This document shows, one piece after another, positions 27,109 to 36,558 of a DNA stretch of 64,000 bases. A model generated the notes under the pieces. That model did no database searches. It was not told where the DNA came from and saw only the letters and a program-made list of their open reading frames with translations. The position numbers and the translations under genes are program-made. This DNA is from Pseudomonas cichorii. Its GTDB lineage: Bacteria > Pseudomonadota > Gammaproteobacteria > Pseudomonadales > Pseudomonadaceae. The DNA is taken from positions 2,222,001-2,286,000 of the forward strand of contig NZ_CP074349.1 of NCBI RefSeq assembly GCF_018343775.1, read 5' to 3'. Every line of letters begins with the position of its first letter. The stretch's first letter is position 1.

Positions 27109-28026
27109 CTATTTCACGCGAATGCGCGGGTCGAGCAGTGCGTTGAGCACGTCGGCCAGCAGGGTGAGAACGATGTAGATCACGGCAATCAGCAACACCA
27201 CGGCCTGAACCACCGGGAAGTCGTCACGGGCGATGGCATCCCAGGCCAGTTGACCGATGCCTTGAAGGGAGAACACCGTTTCGATGACCACCGAGCCGCC
27301 GAGCATGAAGCCGAATTCCACGGCCGCCAGTGCGACCACTGGGATCAGGGCATTGCGCAGCGCGTGCTTGAACAGCACGGTCGAAGGGCGCAGCCCTTTG
27401 GCGCGAGCAGTGCGGATGTAATCGGAGTTGAGCACATCGAGCATCCCGGCGCGGGTCAGGCGCATGATGGCCGGTGTGGCGTAGTAACCCAGGGCAATGG
27501 CGGGCATCACAAAATGCGCCCAGGTGGCATTGCCGGAAACCGGCAGCCATTTCAGCGTGACCGAGAACACCACGATCAGCATCAGGGCAAACCAGAAGCT
27601 GGGCATCGCCTGACCCAGAACCGCGATGCTCAAGGCCAGACGATCAATCCAGGTATCGCGCTTGACCGCTGCCAGTACGCCCAGCGGAATGGCGATCAAG
27701 AGGGCGATGCCCAGAGCCATGGCTCCCAGGCCGAGGGTGATCGACAGGCGCGAGGCGATCAGGTTGTAGACCGACTCCTGAAAGAAGAACGAATCACCCA
27801 GGTCCAGGCGCAGCAGGTCGCCCAGCCAGTTGAAGTATTGAGTGACCAGCGGCTTGTCGAGGCCGTACTGCACACGGATCTGCTCGATCTGTTCGCTGGT
27901 GGCTTCCGGTCCGCCAATGGCGGTGGCCAGGTCACCGGAAAGGTGCAGGAGAGAGAAACTGATGATCGACACGGTAATCGCCACGCACAGGGCGATACCA
28001 AGGCGACGCAAAAGGAATCCATACAT
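27109..28026 (-). CDS. Peptide-type ABC transporter permease (OppB/DppB-like)
   Basis: A 305-residue permease starting at the ATG complementary to 28024-28026 (MYGFLLRRLGIA), preferred because DppB proteins begin just before the first helix. The EAA loop is LNSDYIRTARAKGLRPSTVLFKHALRNALIP and the C-terminal end is VLTLLADVLNALLDPRIRVK, both typical. Pairs with the DppC-like protein. Confidence 0.92.
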   Translation of the reverse strand: MYGFLLRRLGIALCVAITVSIISFSLLHLSGDLATAIGGPEATSEQIEQIRVQYGLDKPLVTQYFNWLGDLLRLDLGDSFFFQESVYNLIASRLSITLGLGAMALGIALLIAIPLGVLAAVKRDTWIDRLALSIAVLGQAMPSFWFALMLIVVFSVTLKWLPVSGNATWAHFVMPAIALGYYATPAIMRLTRAGMLDVLNSDYIRTARAKGLRPSTVLFKHALRNALIPVVALAAVEFGFMLGGSVVIETVFSLQGIGQLAWDAIARDDFPVVQAVVLLIAVIYIVLTLLADVLNALLDPRIRVK

Positions 28027-28106
28027 GGCAAGTGACCTTGTATCCATGGGATGACATTGATGAGTGCGCAGTGGTGCCGCACTCACCGATTTACTTCAGG
28101 TGGCGC

Positions 28107-29627
28107 TTACTTCCAGCTCGACAGAACGAAGCGCGGCAGCTCGTCCGGGTAAGGCTTGAAGTTCAGGTCCGAGACATACGCATAGTTCATCGAGTAGTTG
28201 AACAGCGGTGCCCAGTAGGCCTGTTCGCTGATGCGCTGCAAGGCCAGGCGGTAGTTGTCCTTGCGCACTTGTGGGTCCAGCGCGTTGTCTGCGGTTTGCA
28301 GCCAGCCCTGGACTTGCGGGTCCTTGATGTTGTCGTCCGGGTTGCCTTTGAACCATGTGCCGGCCGAGGCCGAGGTGTCGAGGATCGAGAACGAGCCCCA
28401 GGCCTGGAACGACATCGGCACCTTGCCGCCGCGCTGCTGGTCACGCAGTGCCGCGTATTTCAGGTAGCGAAGCTTGGCGTTGATCCCTACGGCGCGCAGG
28501 TTGCCGATAATCGCCTCTACATAGTCTCGGTCACGGTAGGCGAAGATTTCAGTCTCGAAACCATTGGGATAGCCCGCTTCTGCAAGCAGCGCCTTGGCCT
28601 TGGTCGGGTCGTAGTTGTAGACCGTTGCCGCCGTGGTGTCGCAACCGAACTGACCAGGGTAGCAGGCCACTTGCAGCGGCTTGCTTTCGCCGCCCACCAG
28701 TTGTGAAGCCAGGCCTTCACGGTTGATCGCGTGGTTGATTGCCTGACGCACCTTGAGGTGCTTCATGGGCGAATCGGCGCTGGAGGTGCCACGGGCATCG
28801 AGGATCAGAAATCCGATACGCATGGTCCCGCCGCTGGTCACCACCAGGCTTTGCATGCCCTTGAGGCTTTGCGCCTGATCCGGTGCCACGCGCCAGACCC
28901 AGTCAACGCCACCGGTCATCAGCTCGGCGAGGCGGGTTTCGGAGTCCGCAATCACCTTGAACTGGATATGACCGATTTTCGGCTGGCCTTGCGGGCTGCC
29001 CTGGAAGTAGTCCGGGTTCTTGTCCATGTTCACGCCGACACCGCTGGTGATGGACGCAACCTTGTAAGGGCCGGTACCCACCGGTTTGCGGCTGAACTCA
29101 GCCAGGCCGACTTTCTCGAAATAGTTTTTCGGGAACATCGGTACGGCATTGGACAGGTATTCGAGTGCGGCCGGGAAGGGCTTTTTCAGGTGCAGGCGGA
29201 CGCTGTAATCCCCCAGCTTTTCTGCGCTCTTGATCCAGTCGACGTTTTGTATGGTGACGACCTTGGAGTCCGGCGACACCACGTAGTTGAGGGTGAACAC
29301 CACATCGTCGGCCGTGAAGGCATCGCCGTTGTGGAATTTCACGCCCTGGCGCAATTCGAAATCGATGGTGCTGTCGTCGACCTGTTTCCAGCTGGTGGCC
29401 AGCATGGGTTCCAGTTGGCCGCTGTCGGGGTTGCGATAGACCAGGTTATCCCAGATGAGTCGACCCAGAATGACGCCTTCGCGCAAGTCGTTGTGATAAG
29501 GACTGATGTTTTCAGGTTCACTGTCGGATGCGTAAACCAGCGTGTCATCGGCTTTGCCTGCGAAGGCGGAAAAGCTGCTGAACAAGCCCAGCAGCGCAAT
29601 GCTGCGAGCGAAACCCTTGATGCCCAT
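28107..29627 (-). CDS. Peptide-type ABC transporter substrate-binding protein (SBP family 5)
   Basis: A 506-residue periplasmic binding protein starting at the ATG complementary to 29625-29627; the signal peptide MGIKGFARSIALLGLFSSFSAFA is clear. FELRQGVKFHNGDAFTADDVVFTLN is the family-5 signature and AINHAINREGLASQLVGG the later conserved block. The ligand is unknown; the family carries di- and oligopeptides, opines, glutathione and nickel chelates. First gene of a probable nine-gene leftward unit (binding protein, two permeases, two ATPases, two M20 peptidases, amidase, AEC carrier). Divergent from a LysR gene (187-bp shared region). Confidence 0.92.
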   Translation of the reverse strand: MGIKGFARSIALLGLFSSFSAFAGKADDTLVYASDSEPENISPYHNDLREGVILGRLIWDNLVYRNPDSGQLEPMLATSWKQVDDSTIDFELRQGVKFHNGDAFTADDVVFTLNYVVSPDSKVVTIQNVDWIKSAEKLGDYSVRLHLKKPFPAALEYLSNAVPMFPKNYFEKVGLAEFSRKPVGTGPYKVASITSGVGVNMDKNPDYFQGSPQGQPKIGHIQFKVIADSETRLAELMTGGVDWVWRVAPDQAQSLKGMQSLVVTSGGTMRIGFLILDARGTSSADSPMKHLKVRQAINHAINREGLASQLVGGESKPLQVACYPGQFGCDTTAATVYNYDPTKAKALLAEAGYPNGFETEIFAYRDRDYVEAIIGNLRAVGINAKLRYLKYAALRDQQRGGKVPMSFQAWGSFSILDTSASAGTWFKGNPDDNIKDPQVQGWLQTADNALDPQVRKDNYRLALQRISEQAYWAPLFNYSMNYAYVSDLNFKPYPDELPRFVLSSWK

Positions 29628-29814
29628 GCCGTCATCTCCATAAGGCGAAGTGGTTGTATCAAAGGGCAGTGGATCGCAAATGCGAAAGGAGAAAGGAGTA
29701 CAAGCAGGCAATGGTTTTATTAGGCCTCGACACGACTCTAGGCAAAGCGTATCAATGCCACAAGCACAATCTTTCGATACTTGCTTTGCCGAAAAGGCAA
29801 CGCTGGAGGCGTTC

Positions 29815-30723
29815 ATGCAACTCTACGGTGTGCAATCCACGGCCTTGCGCTACTTTCTGGAAGTGTCGCGCTGCGGGTCGATCAGTGAGGCATCATTGCG
29901 ACTGAATGTCGCGGCATCGGCGGTCAGCCGCCAGATCGCCAAGCTGGAGCGGGATCTGGATGCGGTGCTGTTCGAGCGGCGTGCCCGAGGTATGGTGTTG
30001 AGCGAGGCGGGGATACGCCTGGCGGCCTATGCGCGCAAATCCCAGCTCGAAGCCGAGCAGGTGGTACTGGAAATCACCGAATTGCACGGCTTGCAGCGCG
30101 GTCATGTCCGCATTGCCTGTTCCGAAGGCTTCGCCCTGGAATTTCTGCCCAAGGCCATCGCGCTGTTTCGCCGGACCTATCAAGGCATCCATTTTTCACT
30201 GGAAGTCTGCGCACCGGCCCAGGCCACGGAAAAGGTACGCTCCGGCGATGCTGACCTTGGCCTGACGTTCAGCCTGACGCCGCAAAAGGAGATCAAGGTC
30301 GAATACATCCATACCGGAGCCATCTGCGCGGTGGTGAGCAACCACCATCCTCTGGCAGAACGCCCGGAAGTCTCGCTGGCAGAGCTTCAGCCTTATGCCA
30401 TCGCCTTGACCAATACCGATACGACACTGCGTCAGTTGTTCGATATCTGCTGCGGCGTACAGGGCCTGCTGTTCGATCCGGTGCTGACCAGCAATTACAT
30501 AGGCGCGCTGTTGCGCTTTGTCCGGGAGGAGGGCGGCATCAGTCTGTCCAGTGAAATGACGCTGGACAGGCGTCTGCTTGGCAAGGAGTTGCGCTCTCTG
30601 CCGATCAGCGACGAAGGCATGAAAGCCCGACGCATCGAGTTGCAGAGCATGGCCGGGCGCAACCTGCCCGCGGCGGTCAGTGCGTTTCGGGACTTCCTGA
30701 TCGAGGAGCTGGCGAAAACCTGA
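29815..30723 (+). CDS. LysR-family regulator of the peptide/amide cluster
   Basis: A 302-residue LTTR. Helix-turn-helix at about residues 5-65 (ALRYFLEVSRCGSISEASLRLNVAASAVSRQIAKLERDL); effector domain with VRIACSEGFALEFLPKAIALF. The ATG 29815 (MQLYGVQSTALRYF) is selected because longer frames run back across the divergent promoter. Divergent placement next to the binding-protein gene makes that operon its likely target. Confidence 0.87.
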   Translation: MQLYGVQSTALRYFLEVSRCGSISEASLRLNVAASAVSRQIAKLERDLDAVLFERRARGMVLSEAGIRLAAYARKSQLEAEQVVLEITELHGLQRGHVRIACSEGFALEFLPKAIALFRRTYQGIHFSLEVCAPAQATEKVRSGDADLGLTFSLTPQKEIKVEYIHTGAICAVVSNHHPLAERPEVSLAELQPYAIALTNTDTTLRQLFDICCGVQGLLFDPVLTSNYIGALLRFVREEGGISLSSEMTLDRRLLGKELRSLPISDEGMKARRIELQSMAGRNLPAAVSAFRDFLIEELAKT

Positions 30724-30766
30724 GGCGCAATACCCGAGGAGGCATGTCTGGTTCTCTGGTTGCTAA

Positions 30767-30781
30767 TGTTATAGTGTATCA
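30767..30781 (+). promoter_or_regulatory. Candidate Zur box upstream of folE2
   Basis: TGTTATAGTGTATCA fits TGTTATA-N-TATAACA: the left half is perfect and the right half has five of seven matches. A nearly identical 15-mer (TGTTATATTGTATCG) precedes the TonB receptor gene at 36580-36594. It lies about 90 bp before folE2 and contains a possible -10 (TATAGT). Confidence 0.6.
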
Positions 30782-30869
30782 ATATTGGCTGGCGTAGAAC
30801 GTTGCCCATATCGCTTACATCATGCTTCGCCCGTGGTGGCGGAGCAGGCCAACGAGATGAACTACAGAA

Positions 30870-31775
30870 ATGAATAACCCCCTCCCTGACGTTGCCCTGA
30901 CGGAAGTTTCCAAAGTCCTGATTCCCCTTGACTGGGTAGGCATGCAAGGTGTCGAAGTCCCGATTCAGTTGGGCGAACCCGGTGTGGCGCATCCGATACA
31001 TGCCTATGTGGATCTGCAGGTCGACCTGGCGGATCCCGGCGTCAAGGGTATTCATATGTCGCGCCTTTATACCTTGCTCGACAGCTTTGCCGAACATCAG
31101 CCATTCATTCCTGGCACCCTGGCGGCGCTGCTTGAAGCCATGGTCACCAGCCATGCCGATTGCCATTCCAGCCGCGCCCGGCTCAAGGTGAATTTCAATC
31201 TGTTGTGTCGCCGACCGGCATTGAAAACCCCAGGCCTGAGTGGCTGGAAATCCTATCCAGTGACATTGAGTGCGGTCTGGGCAGGAGGGCGGTTATCCCT
31301 CGATGCCTCGGTGGATGTCACGTATTCCTCGACCTGCCCGTGTTCGGCAGCCTTGTCGCGCCAGTTGGTGGAAGAGGCGTTTCTGGCGCGCTTTGCCGGT
31401 CAGGAAGCATTGAGTCCTGCTCATGCGGCGGTCTGGCTGCGTGAAAATGCTTCCTTCGCAACACCTCATAGCCAGCGCAGTGTGGCAACGGTTCAGGTAC
31501 GCATCTCGGAGCAGGCCACCGCGCTTGGCCTGATGGCATTGATCGATGCCACCGAAAGCGCCCTGGGCACTCCGGTGCAAACTGCCGTCAAACGCGCCGA
31601 CGAGCAGGCCTTTGCCCGGCTCAATGGCCAGAATCTGATGTACGTCGAAGACGCTGCACGCAAGATCCAGCAGGCACTGGAAGGGCTGTTTGCCGCATCC
31701 AGTGTCAGCGTGCGTCACCTGGAAAGCCTGCACCCCCACGATGCCGTGGCCTATACCTCCAACTATACGTCCTGA
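30870..31775 (+). CDS. folE2: GTP cyclohydrolase FolE2 (type IB)
   Basis: A 301-residue enzyme converting GTP to 7,8-dihydroneopterin triphosphate, the first step of folate synthesis. DWVGMQGVEVPI near the N-terminus, YSSTCPCSAALSRQLVEEAF with the active-site cysteine region, and PHSQRSVATVQVRI are FolE2 hallmarks. Unlike FolE, this enzyme does not need zinc and in many bacteria is induced by zinc starvation through Zur. The upstream Zur-like box and the gamma-carbonic anhydrase gene 11 bp downstream support that role here. Confidence 0.95.
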   Translation: MNNPLPDVALTEVSKVLIPLDWVGMQGVEVPIQLGEPGVAHPIHAYVDLQVDLADPGVKGIHMSRLYTLLDSFAEHQPFIPGTLAALLEAMVTSHADCHSSRARLKVNFNLLCRRPALKTPGLSGWKSYPVTLSAVWAGGRLSLDASVDVTYSSTCPCSAALSRQLVEEAFLARFAGQEALSPAHAAVWLRENASFATPHSQRSVATVQVRISEQATALGLMALIDATESALGTPVQTAVKRADEQAFARLNGQNLMYVEDAARKIQQALEGLFAASSVSVRHLESLHPHDAVAYTSNYTS

Positions 31776-31786
31776 GGACTACCACC

Positions 31787-32347
31787 GTGATCCGCAAGAA
31801 CCCTTCCGGCCATCTGCCGGTCATTGCCGAGTCAGCCTATATCGATAAAACCGCGATCATCTGCGGCAAGGTCATCATCAAGGACAACGTCTTTGTCGGT
31901 CCCTATGCCGTGATCCGGGCCGACGAGGTCAACGCCAATGGCGATATGGACCCGATCATCATCGGTGCCAATTCCAATATTCAGGATGGCGTGGTGATCC
32001 ACTCCAAGTCCGGTGCGGCAGTGACCATCGGCGAATATACGTCCATTGCTCACCGCTCCATCGTCCACGGCCCCTGCACGGTGGGCGACCGGGTTTTCGT
32101 CGGCTTCAACAGCGTGCTGTTCAACTGTCAGGTGGGGAATGGCAGTGTCGTGCGCCATAACTCGGTGGTGGATGGTCGCGATCTGCCGGAAAGTTTCTAC
32201 GTGCCGTCCACCACCCGCATCGGCCCGAACACCGATCTTTCGCAGTTCCCGCCGGTGAGTATTTCGGCCTCGGAGTTCTCGGAAGATGTGGCACACACCA
32301 ATATCGATCTGGTTCGCGGCTACAAGGCCTTGCAGAACGAGTTCTGA
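31787..32347 (+). CDS. Gamma-class carbonic anhydrase-like protein
   Basis: A 186-residue left-handed beta-helix protein of hexapeptide repeats (VIIKDNVFVGPYAVIRADE, VTIGEYTSIAHRSIVHGPCTVGDRVFVGFNSVLF). The candidate metal-binding His residues are in GVVIHSKSG, IAHRS and IVHGP. Gamma-class enzymes can use iron or cobalt as well as zinc, which fits service as a substitute under zinc limitation beside FolE2. Probable two-gene operon with folE2. Confidence 0.87.
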   Translation: MIRKNPSGHLPVIAESAYIDKTAIICGKVIIKDNVFVGPYAVIRADEVNANGDMDPIIIGANSNIQDGVVIHSKSGAAVTIGEYTSIAHRSIVHGPCTVGDRVFVGFNSVLFNCQVGNGSVVRHNSVVDGRDLPESFYVPSTTRIGPNTDLSQFPPVSISASEFSEDVAHTNIDLVRGYKALQNEF

Positions 32348-32474
32348 AATATGGCACTGTCATGGGCAAGCCTGACTGCGGCACAATGCGCCCGGCGTTT
32401 TGTGTGAGCGAGGCTTGCCCGCACGTTTGAAGCATCATGCACCTGTTACAGCCCTCAACGGACAAGAACCTTCC

Positions 32475-33641
32475 ATGACAACAGCTGTTCCCTCGACTCC
32501 TGCGCCGTCCTCACGGTTGCGATCGATCGACGCCCTGCGCGGGTTGATCATTCTTTTCATGTTGCTGGACCATGTGCGGGAAACCTTCTTCCTGCACCGT
32601 CAGGTCAGTGATCCGATGGATGTCGCCACGACTGCGCCGGAACTGTTCTTCAGCCGCTTGCTGGCCCACGTGTGTGCGCCCTTGTTCGTGCTGTTGACCG
32701 GGCTTTCGGCCTATCTGTATGGCGAAAAGTACAGTGGCAGAACTGACGTTTCGGCCTTTCTGCTCAAGCGCGGCCTGTTCCTGATTGCCCTGGAGTTCAC
32801 GCTGGTCAGCTTCGCCTGGACCTTCAAATTCCCGCCCACCATTATTTACCTTCAAGTCATCTGGGCTATCGGTCTGAGCATGGTTGCCTTGTCGGTGATG
32901 GTGTTTCTGCCGCGCTGGGCGCTGGTGGTGATCGGGCTGGTAATCGTTGCCGGGCATAACCTGCTGGACTCGCTGCATTTCGGTGTCGAGTCGGCCATGC
33001 ATATTCCGTGGGCGATTCTGCATGATCGCGGCTGGATCGAAGTCAGTGACACCCTGCGTTTGCGCACCTCTTATCCGTTGCTGCCCTGGATCGGTGTCAT
33101 CGCTCTGGGCTATGCCGCCGGCCCCTGGTTTTCGTCGGCTATGGATGCTGTTGCGCGCCGTACTCGCTTGCTGGTCTGGGGGCTGGGCGCGCTGGTGGGT
33201 TTCATGGTCCTGCGCGTCATCAACGGCTATGGCGAAAAGCCCTGGAGCGTTGGTGAAACCGGCGTGCAGACGCTGATGAGCTTTTTCAATATCACCAAAT
33301 ACCCGCCGTCACTGCTGTTCATCAGCCTGACACTGGGCGTTGGCCTGCTGGTGCTGATCTGGTTCGAGCGTATTCAGGATAAGGGCTGGTTGAAACCGCT
33401 GGTGACCCTGGGCGCAGCACCGATGTTCTTCTACTTGCTGCACCTGTATGTGCTGAAGTTCCTGTACCTGATTGCTGTAGCGATCTGGGGCAAGAATCAG
33501 GGCGATTACTTCGGTTTCGATGCGATGTGGGGCGTATGGCTGAGTTCAGTGCTGCTGGCGGTGGTGTTGTTCCCGGCAGTGCGCTGGTTTGCGGGGCTGA
33601 AAGCGCGGCGGCGTGATATTACCTGGTTGAAATACCTGTAA
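32475..33641 (+). CDS. DUF1624/heparan N-acetyltransferase-like membrane protein
   Basis: A 388-residue polytopic membrane protein with roughly ten helices. The opening SRLRSIDALRGLIILFMLLDHVRE is the classic start of DUF1624/DUF418/acyltransferase-3-like membrane proteins, with His in helix 1 (LDHVRE); FFYLLHLYVLKF near the C-terminus is also family-like. Probably transfers an acyl group across or at the inner membrane; the acceptor is unknown. ATG 32475 is chosen over a start 25 codons earlier. It lies 127 bp after the carbonic anhydrase gene, so co-transcription is uncertain. Confidence 0.78.
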   Translation: MTTAVPSTPAPSSRLRSIDALRGLIILFMLLDHVRETFFLHRQVSDPMDVATTAPELFFSRLLAHVCAPLFVLLTGLSAYLYGEKYSGRTDVSAFLLKRGLFLIALEFTLVSFAWTFKFPPTIIYLQVIWAIGLSMVALSVMVFLPRWALVVIGLVIVAGHNLLDSLHFGVESAMHIPWAILHDRGWIEVSDTLRLRTSYPLLPWIGVIALGYAAGPWFSSAMDAVARRTRLLVWGLGALVGFMVLRVINGYGEKPWSVGETGVQTLMSFFNITKYPPSLLFISLTLGVGLLVLIWFERIQDKGWLKPLVTLGAAPMFFYLLHLYVLKFLYLIAVAIWGKNQGDYFGFDAMWGVWLSSVLLAVVLFPAVRWFAGLKARRRDITWLKYL

Positions 33642-33649
33642 CGCCGACC

Positions 33650-33679
33650 TGCAGGAGCGGACTTGTCCGCTCCTGCAGA
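33650..33679. terminator. Bidirectional terminator-like hairpin
   Basis: CTGCAGGAGCGGA (33650-33662) pairs exactly with TCCGCTCCTGCAG (33667-33679) over CTTG; ATTTTG follows on the plus strand. It separates the convergent genes ending at 33641 and 33690. The GGAGCG edge is shared with the palindrome family but the core differs. Confidence 0.75.
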
Positions 33680-33689
33680 TTTTGTTGCA

Positions 33690-34418
33690 TCAATCGTGAT
33701 GCGCTTCCCCCACGAAGGTCAGCGAGGTAAACAGGCCTCGCGCTTCGATATCGGCATCGTTGCTGACCGGCAGCGTGACTTCGGCGGCAATCACATTCAA
33801 TCCCTCGTTACGCACGACTACATTGGCGCGACCTTCAGCATCGGTTTCGGCACTCACCACGTCCGGAGCGCTGCGGTAATCCCCGAACAGCTTGATACCC
33901 GCCGCAGGCTTGCCATCCACCAGCACACGCACCGGCAACGGTTTGCCCGGCCCGACTGTCAGCGGGTCGACCTGAGGCACGATCACGAACTTCAGTTTGT
34001 CGAATGACGGCAGGCGAGCGCCTTCCTCATAAATCGCCAGGCTGTACTTGAAGGTATGGATCGACTCGGTGCCGCCCGGTACTTTGCTGCGGCCTTCGTT
34101 GATCCACTTCTTGTCCTTGTTTCTGGTCCACATGCCGTTGTCCAGCGCGACAGACATCACCGCCACCGGCTTCAGGGGGTGCAGGCGTGCATGGTCGTCC
34201 AGACGCTGCACCGTGACCGGAACCCTCCGGCCAGCAAGATCATAGGCCCAGGCTCCGCTGACCTTTTGCGCCTTGAAGGCGTTGTCTTCTGCGCCATGGC
34301 CGTAGACCACTTCGATATTGCCGCGACGCTGTTCGGTCCACAGACCGTGAGCGCTCGCATGGCCCGCGAAAAGGGCGCCCAGCAGGCTCAAGGCCAGAAC
34401 TGATGGTTTGCAAATCAT
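33690..34418 (-). CDS. DUF4198 periplasmic protein, putative metal-binding
   Basis: A 242-residue exported protein. The signal peptide ends in HASA, so the mature protein would begin His24-Gly-Leu-Trp (HGLWTEQRRG). DUF4198 proteins, including NikK-type accessory proteins of metal transporters, often expose such an N-terminal histidine, which suits metal coordination through the amino group and imidazole. The second half has a beta-sandwich look (VRVLVDGKPAAGIKLFGDYR, TDAEGRANVVV). It follows the TonB receptor gene by 19 bp, so both probably act in uptake of the same metal or chelate. Confidence 0.8.
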   Translation of the reverse strand: MICKPSVLALSLLGALFAGHASAHGLWTEQRRGNIEVVYGHGAEDNAFKAQKVSGAWAYDLAGRRVPVTVQRLDDHARLHPLKPVAVMSVALDNGMWTRNKDKKWINEGRSKVPGGTESIHTFKYSLAIYEEGARLPSFDKLKFVIVPQVDPLTVGPGKPLPVRVLVDGKPAAGIKLFGDYRSAPDVVSAETDAEGRANVVVRNEGLNVIAAEVTLPVSNDADIEARGLFTSLTFVGEAHHD

Positions 34419-34437
34419 GATGCGTCCTTTTTTCCGG

Positions 34438-36558
34438 TCAGAGGTTGAGGGTCAGGCTGACAGTGAAGTTACGTGGCTCGCCCGGTGCGACCCAGTAATT
34501 GCTGTAGGAGCGCTCGAAGTATTTCTCGTCAAACAGGTTGTTGAGGTTCAGGCCAACGGTCACGTTCTCAGTGGCCTTGTAATGGGCGAGCAGGTCTACG
34601 GTATGGTAAGCCGGCAGCTCGAAACGGGTCCCGGCTTCGCCGGAGCGATCCCCGACATAGGTGAACGCGGCGCCCACATCAGAGCCTCGCAATACGCCTT
34701 CCTGGAATTCATAAACGCCCAGCAGGCTGCCACTGCGCTTGGCGACACCGAGAATCCGGCTGCCGGTCGGAATGGTCCGGTCACCCTTGGTCACTTCGGC
34801 ATCGATATAGGCAAAGGCCCCGATCACACGGATGGCATCGGTGACTTGACCCGTCAGTTGCAGATCCACGCCCTGACTGCGAGCCTCACCGATGGCACGG
34901 TTGCTGTCGGTGGAAGGATCGAGGGCCAGCACGTTTTCCTTCTCGATATGGAAGGCGGCGAGGGTGGTGCTCAAGCGATCGTCGAACAGCTCGCTCTTGA
35001 TCCCGATCTCGTAACCGACACCTTCTTCCGGATCGAAGGTTTTACCTGAGGCATCCAGACCGTTATTGGGTTTGAATGAGGTCGAGGCGTTGGCGAACAG
35101 GCCGACTTGTGGCGTCAGTTGATACAGCAGGCCGGCGCGCTGGGTGAAGGCGTCATGGCGCTGTCTTGAGGTCGGGTTGGTTGCGGTAGGGGTGTAGTCA
35201 TCGATCTGCTGATCGAAATGCTCGTAGCGAGCACCGATCATGCCGCGCAACTTGTCGGTGAAAACGATCTGATCCTGCAGGTTCAGGGCTCGGCTTTCGA
35301 CATGCTCGAAGAAGTCCGTACCGGTGCGGGCACCATTGGGTTTGGCCTGGCCATAGACCGGGTTGTAGATATTGATGGCATAGTTGCTGCCGCCAATATT
35401 GGTAACCCGCTCGTTCTTGCGGTAGTTCTCGTATTCGGTGCCGATCAGCACCTCATGCTCCAGCCCCACGGCGTCGAAACGGCCGCGCAGTTCCAGTTGG
35501 GTGATGCTGTCATGCCAGTTCATGTCGCGTTCGCGATAGCGGCGGTTGACGGTTTGCGAGTTGGCGCTCAGCGCCCGGGATTCACTGGCGTAGCCCGACA
35601 GTTCGCCTTCCTTGTAATGGCTGGCCAGACGCAGCGACCAGGCATCATTGAGGTGATGATCCAGCGCGACCTGAATCATGTTGTTGTCGTTATCGATATC
35701 GTCGTCCGGCTCGCCCAGAAAGGTGGAACGGGACATGCCGCTCCACTTGTTGTTCGGCGCGACGATGCCACGGTCGAAAGTGGACTTGTGGCGTACGAAC
35801 TCGGTTTCCACCAACAGGCTGGTGTCGGGATTCAACTGCCAACTGAAAGACGGGGCCACGAACACGCGATTGCTCTCGACGTGATCGCGGAAACTGTTGT
35901 TGTCCTCGACCGCCAGATTGACCCGCGACAGGACATTGCCTTCTTCATCCAGAGGCGTGTTTACGTCCAGCGCCGTGCGATAACGATCCCAACTGCCAGC
36001 ACTGGTTTGCAGCGTGGTGAACGCCTCGCGTTGCGGCTTCTTGGTCACGATATTGACCGTACCGCCGGGATCGCCACGGCCATACAGGCTGGCCGCCGGG
36101 CCTTTCAAGACCTCGATACGCTCTATATTGGCGGTGTCCGGCGTCGTCGGGTAACCACGGTTGGCGCTGAAGCCATCCTTGTAGAACTCGGAAGTGGTAA
36201 AGCCGCGAATGCTGTACTCGTAAAGGGTCAGACCGCCGAAGTTATTCTGCTTCGACACACCACCGGCATAGTCCAGGGCGCGTTCGACACTGTTGCTGCC
36301 CAGGTCCTTGAGTACCGAGGCCGGAACCACGCTGATGGATTGCGGAATGTCCTTGATGGCGGTGTCGGTCTTGGTCGCCGTTGCCGAGCGCGTGGCCCGA
36401 TAACCCTGAACCGGGCTGGTGGCCGTCTCATAGTGGTAATCGGAGGAAATGTTGACGCTGTCCAGTTCGAGGGTTTGCGGCAGTTCTTCAGCGAAACTGA
36501 CATTGCCCAGCACTCCGATTGCCAGGCTGGTCAGAGACGCGATTTTACGAGACGACAT
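34438..36558 (-). CDS. TonB-dependent outer-membrane receptor, probably zinc- or chelate-related
   Basis: A 706-residue receptor from the ATG complementary to 36556-36558. Signal peptide ends near NVSFA; the plug domain (about residues 50-165) has AIKDIPQSISVVPASVLKDLG and IERIEVLKGPAASLYGRGDPGGTVNIVTKKP; the barrel continues to the C-terminal FTVSLTLNL. There is no STN signalling extension, so no sigma/anti-sigma partner is expected. By sequence it belongs to the siderophore-receptor-like group. A Zur-like box and a Fur-like stretch both lie upstream, so the cargo could be a zinc or iron chelate; the operon partner DUF4198 favours zinc. Ligand not determined. Confidence 0.9.
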   Translation of the reverse strand: MSSRKIASLTSLAIGVLGNVSFAEELPQTLELDSVNISSDYHYETATSPVQGYRATRSATATKTDTAIKDIPQSISVVPASVLKDLGSNSVERALDYAGGVSKQNNFGGLTLYEYSIRGFTTSEFYKDGFSANRGYPTTPDTANIERIEVLKGPAASLYGRGDPGGTVNIVTKKPQREAFTTLQTSAGSWDRYRTALDVNTPLDEEGNVLSRVNLAVEDNNSFRDHVESNRVFVAPSFSWQLNPDTSLLVETEFVRHKSTFDRGIVAPNNKWSGMSRSTFLGEPDDDIDNDNNMIQVALDHHLNDAWSLRLASHYKEGELSGYASESRALSANSQTVNRRYRERDMNWHDSITQLELRGRFDAVGLEHEVLIGTEYENYRKNERVTNIGGSNYAINIYNPVYGQAKPNGARTGTDFFEHVESRALNLQDQIVFTDKLRGMIGARYEHFDQQIDDYTPTATNPTSRQRHDAFTQRAGLLYQLTPQVGLFANASTSFKPNNGLDASGKTFDPEEGVGYEIGIKSELFDDRLSTTLAAFHIEKENVLALDPSTDSNRAIGEARSQGVDLQLTGQVTDAIRVIGAFAYIDAEVTKGDRTIPTGSRILGVAKRSGSLLGVYEFQEGVLRGSDVGAAFTYVGDRSGEAGTRFELPAYHTVDLLAHYKATENVTVGLNLNNLFDEKYFERSYSNYWVAPGEPRNFTVSLTLNL

